NCBI RefSeq assembly: GCF_003386095.1
Contig: NZ_QREG01000006.1
Coordinates: 25,191-89,190 of the forward strand
DNA length: 64,000 bases
Direction: 5' to 3'
DNA from: Marinoscillum furvescens DSM 4134
GTDB taxonomy: Bacteria > Bacteroidota > Bacteroidia > Cytophagales > Cyclobacteriaceae
A program made the position numbers and the translations under genes. Shown here one piece after another: positions 62,981 through 64,000 of the stretch. The notes beneath the pieces were generated by a model. It worked only from the letters and a program-made list of their open reading frames with translations. It made no database searches and had not been told where the DNA came from. Positions within the stretch are counted from its first letter, which is position 1. Each line of letters opens with the position of its first letter.

Positions 62981-64000
62981 ATGAAGAACAGTCCAACCAC
63001 TTACCCAACGATTGCCACTTCTGCGAGCTGGCACAACAAACAACTTCTATTCTTATGTCTGACGTTTCTGCTGCTTTGTTGCTGTGGATTTATAAGTCAG
63101 GCGCAGACCTACAACGCTCCCTATGACATCCCGAGGTTTCAGGATTTTATAGGGGAGTGCAAACTTCAAGCTCCTACAAGTTCCACGGAAGCCACCAACT
63201 CCGAACTTAAAGCCGGCTACACATCCAGCTGGTTTTATGTAGTCAATGGTGATAAGGTAGCCTTTAACCAGTCTGGCTCCAAGCAGCGCACGGAACTTCG
63301 TGATCTACGCAATTGGGACCTTACCCAGGCTGATCAGTCGCTATTCGGCAAAATCGACATTGTGCAGCAAACCTGTGATCAGGTGACGGTGATGCAGATT
63401 CACGATGACGCCAATGTAGGCAGCGGCCCAAACAAGCCACTGCTACGCATCTACAAGCACAACGCCAAGTCACCAACCAACCACATCTGGGCGGCAATTA
63501 AAACTGACAATGGTGGTTCTAACACCACCCACATCGATCTGGGTGCTGACCCGGGTGGATATTTTACTTGCCATATAAAGCTGGAAAATAGCCGCTTGAT
63601 CATCGATTATGAAGGTGTAGAAAAAGTGAACATGGACGTTTCTTTTTGGAGCTTCCCAAGCTACTGGAAAGCAGGTGTGTACTTACAGGACAATGGAGAG
63701 GCTACTGCCCACTTTGATGAGCTCTATACAGGAACACCGCCTGTTTCCAACAACGCTCCTACAACTTCCATCACTTCACCTGCCAATGGAGCAAGTTTCA
63801 ATGAAGGTGACAACATCACGATCTCCGCAGATGCTTCAGACACTGATGGTACTGTAAGCAAAGTGGAATTCTTCCAGGGGGCAACCAAACTGGGCGAGGA
63901 CCTGACAGCTCCTTATTCATTTGCCTGGAACAATGTGGCGGCTGGAAGCTACGACCTCACCACAGTAGCCACCGATGACCAGGGCGCTACGGGCACCTCA
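62981..64000 (+). CDS. PL7 alginate lyase with Ig-like domain (3' end beyond window)
   Basis: Start at 62981 (MKNSPTTYPT), signal peptide with an unusually long n-region (hydrophobic core about 23-40, LLFLCLTFLLLCCCGFISQAQ). PL7 catalytic domain about 45-262 with the three family motifs: RTELRDLRN (about 103), QIHDD (about 139) and YWKAGVYLQ (about 228), which supply the Arg, His and Tyr of the beta-elimination site. It cleaves alginate. At about 265 an Ig-like domain begins (SITSPANGASFNEGDNITIS), closely related to those of the chitinases upstream, so further modules and a T9SS sorting domain are expected beyond the edge. Confidence 0.93.
   Translation, partial: MKNSPTTYPTIATSASWHNKQLLFLCLTFLLLCCCGFISQAQTYNAPYDIPRFQDFIGECKLQAPTSSTEATNSELKAGYTSSWFYVVNGDKVAFNQSGSKQRTELRDLRNWDLTQADQSLFGKIDIVQQTCDQVTVMQIHDDANVGSGPNKPLLRIYKHNAKSPTNHIWAAIKTDNGGSNTTHIDLGADPGGYFTCHIKLENSRLIIDYEGVEKVNMDVSFWSFPSYWKAGVYLQDNGEATAHFDELYTGTPPVSNNAPTTSITSPANGASFNEGDNITISADASDTDGTVSKVEFFQGATKLGEDLTAPYSFAWNNVAAGSYDLTTVATDDQGATGTS

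Noticed and set aside
1..64000. tRNA or rRNA genes
   Set aside because: None was seen in a read-through by eye; a covariance-model scan (tRNAscan-SE, Infernal) would be decisive.

Overview
The window looks like the chromosome of a marine, polysaccharide-degrading member of the Bacteroidota, most likely Cytophagales. The signs are a SusC-type TonB receptor behind a FecR/ECF-sigma pair, many secreted enzymes with C-terminal type IX secretion (T9SS) sorting domains, Bacteroidota-type lipoproteins, a PadR/FtsX-type permease pair, and substrates typical of seaweed and crustacean debris (agar-type galactan, alginate, chitin). The taxonomic call is an inference from gene content; no rRNA or tRNA gene was seen.

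Region 1 (1-15.2 kb, minus strand) is a polysaccharide utilisation locus: a SusC receptor cut by the left edge, its FecR anti-sigma factor, an ECF sigma factor, a GH2-family glycosidase and three paralogous secreted parallel beta-helix proteins. A TACTCAAAAAA-type element sits upstream of fecR and of two beta-helix transcription units, which suggests that the sigma factor controls the whole locus.

Region 2 (15.5-21.5 kb) is mixed housekeeping: an orphan LytTR response regulator, small lipoproteins (one of 52 aa), a thioesterase, a Zn-ribbon protein, a 41-aa ORF with its own terminator, a BacNav-type voltage-gated sodium channel, a MORN-repeat lipoprotein and a DinB-like protein.

Region 3 (21.5-34.1 kb, minus strand) is amino-acid metabolism. 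An eight-gene, tightly packed operon runs ATP-grasp ligase, unknown 662-aa protein with a possible Cys-His-Asn triad, alanine racemase, single-pass coiled-coil membrane protein, argB, argD, argC, argJ. argB has no ATG/GTG/TTG start that retains its ATP-binding motif. proB-proA lie upstream, beyond a lipoprotein gene.

Region 4 (34.2-49.9 kb, plus strand) is a second carbohydrate region: a SASA-type esterase, a dihaem cytochrome c, a carboxypeptidase-regulatory-like lipoprotein, a GH16 enzyme of agarase type, a novel-looking nucleoside-hydrolase-like/CBM6 protein sharing C-terminal modules with the GH16, a two-catalytic-domain GH18 chitinase and a second GH18 chitinase.

Region 5 (50-59 kb) is the most unusual. 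Two long arrays and one decayed array of 20-21-bp units, many able to form covarying mini-hairpins, separate cassette-like genes: tyrosinase-DUF2182-glycine-zipper, then an amidohydrolase, then a tyrosine recombinase. After the recombinase come an AT-rich lipoprotein gene and a decayed group II intron (frameshifted maturase C-terminus plus 3' ribozyme domains).

Region 6 (59.2-64 kb) holds a PadR regulator translationally coupled to an FtsX-type permease and, cut by the right edge, a PL7 alginate lyase.
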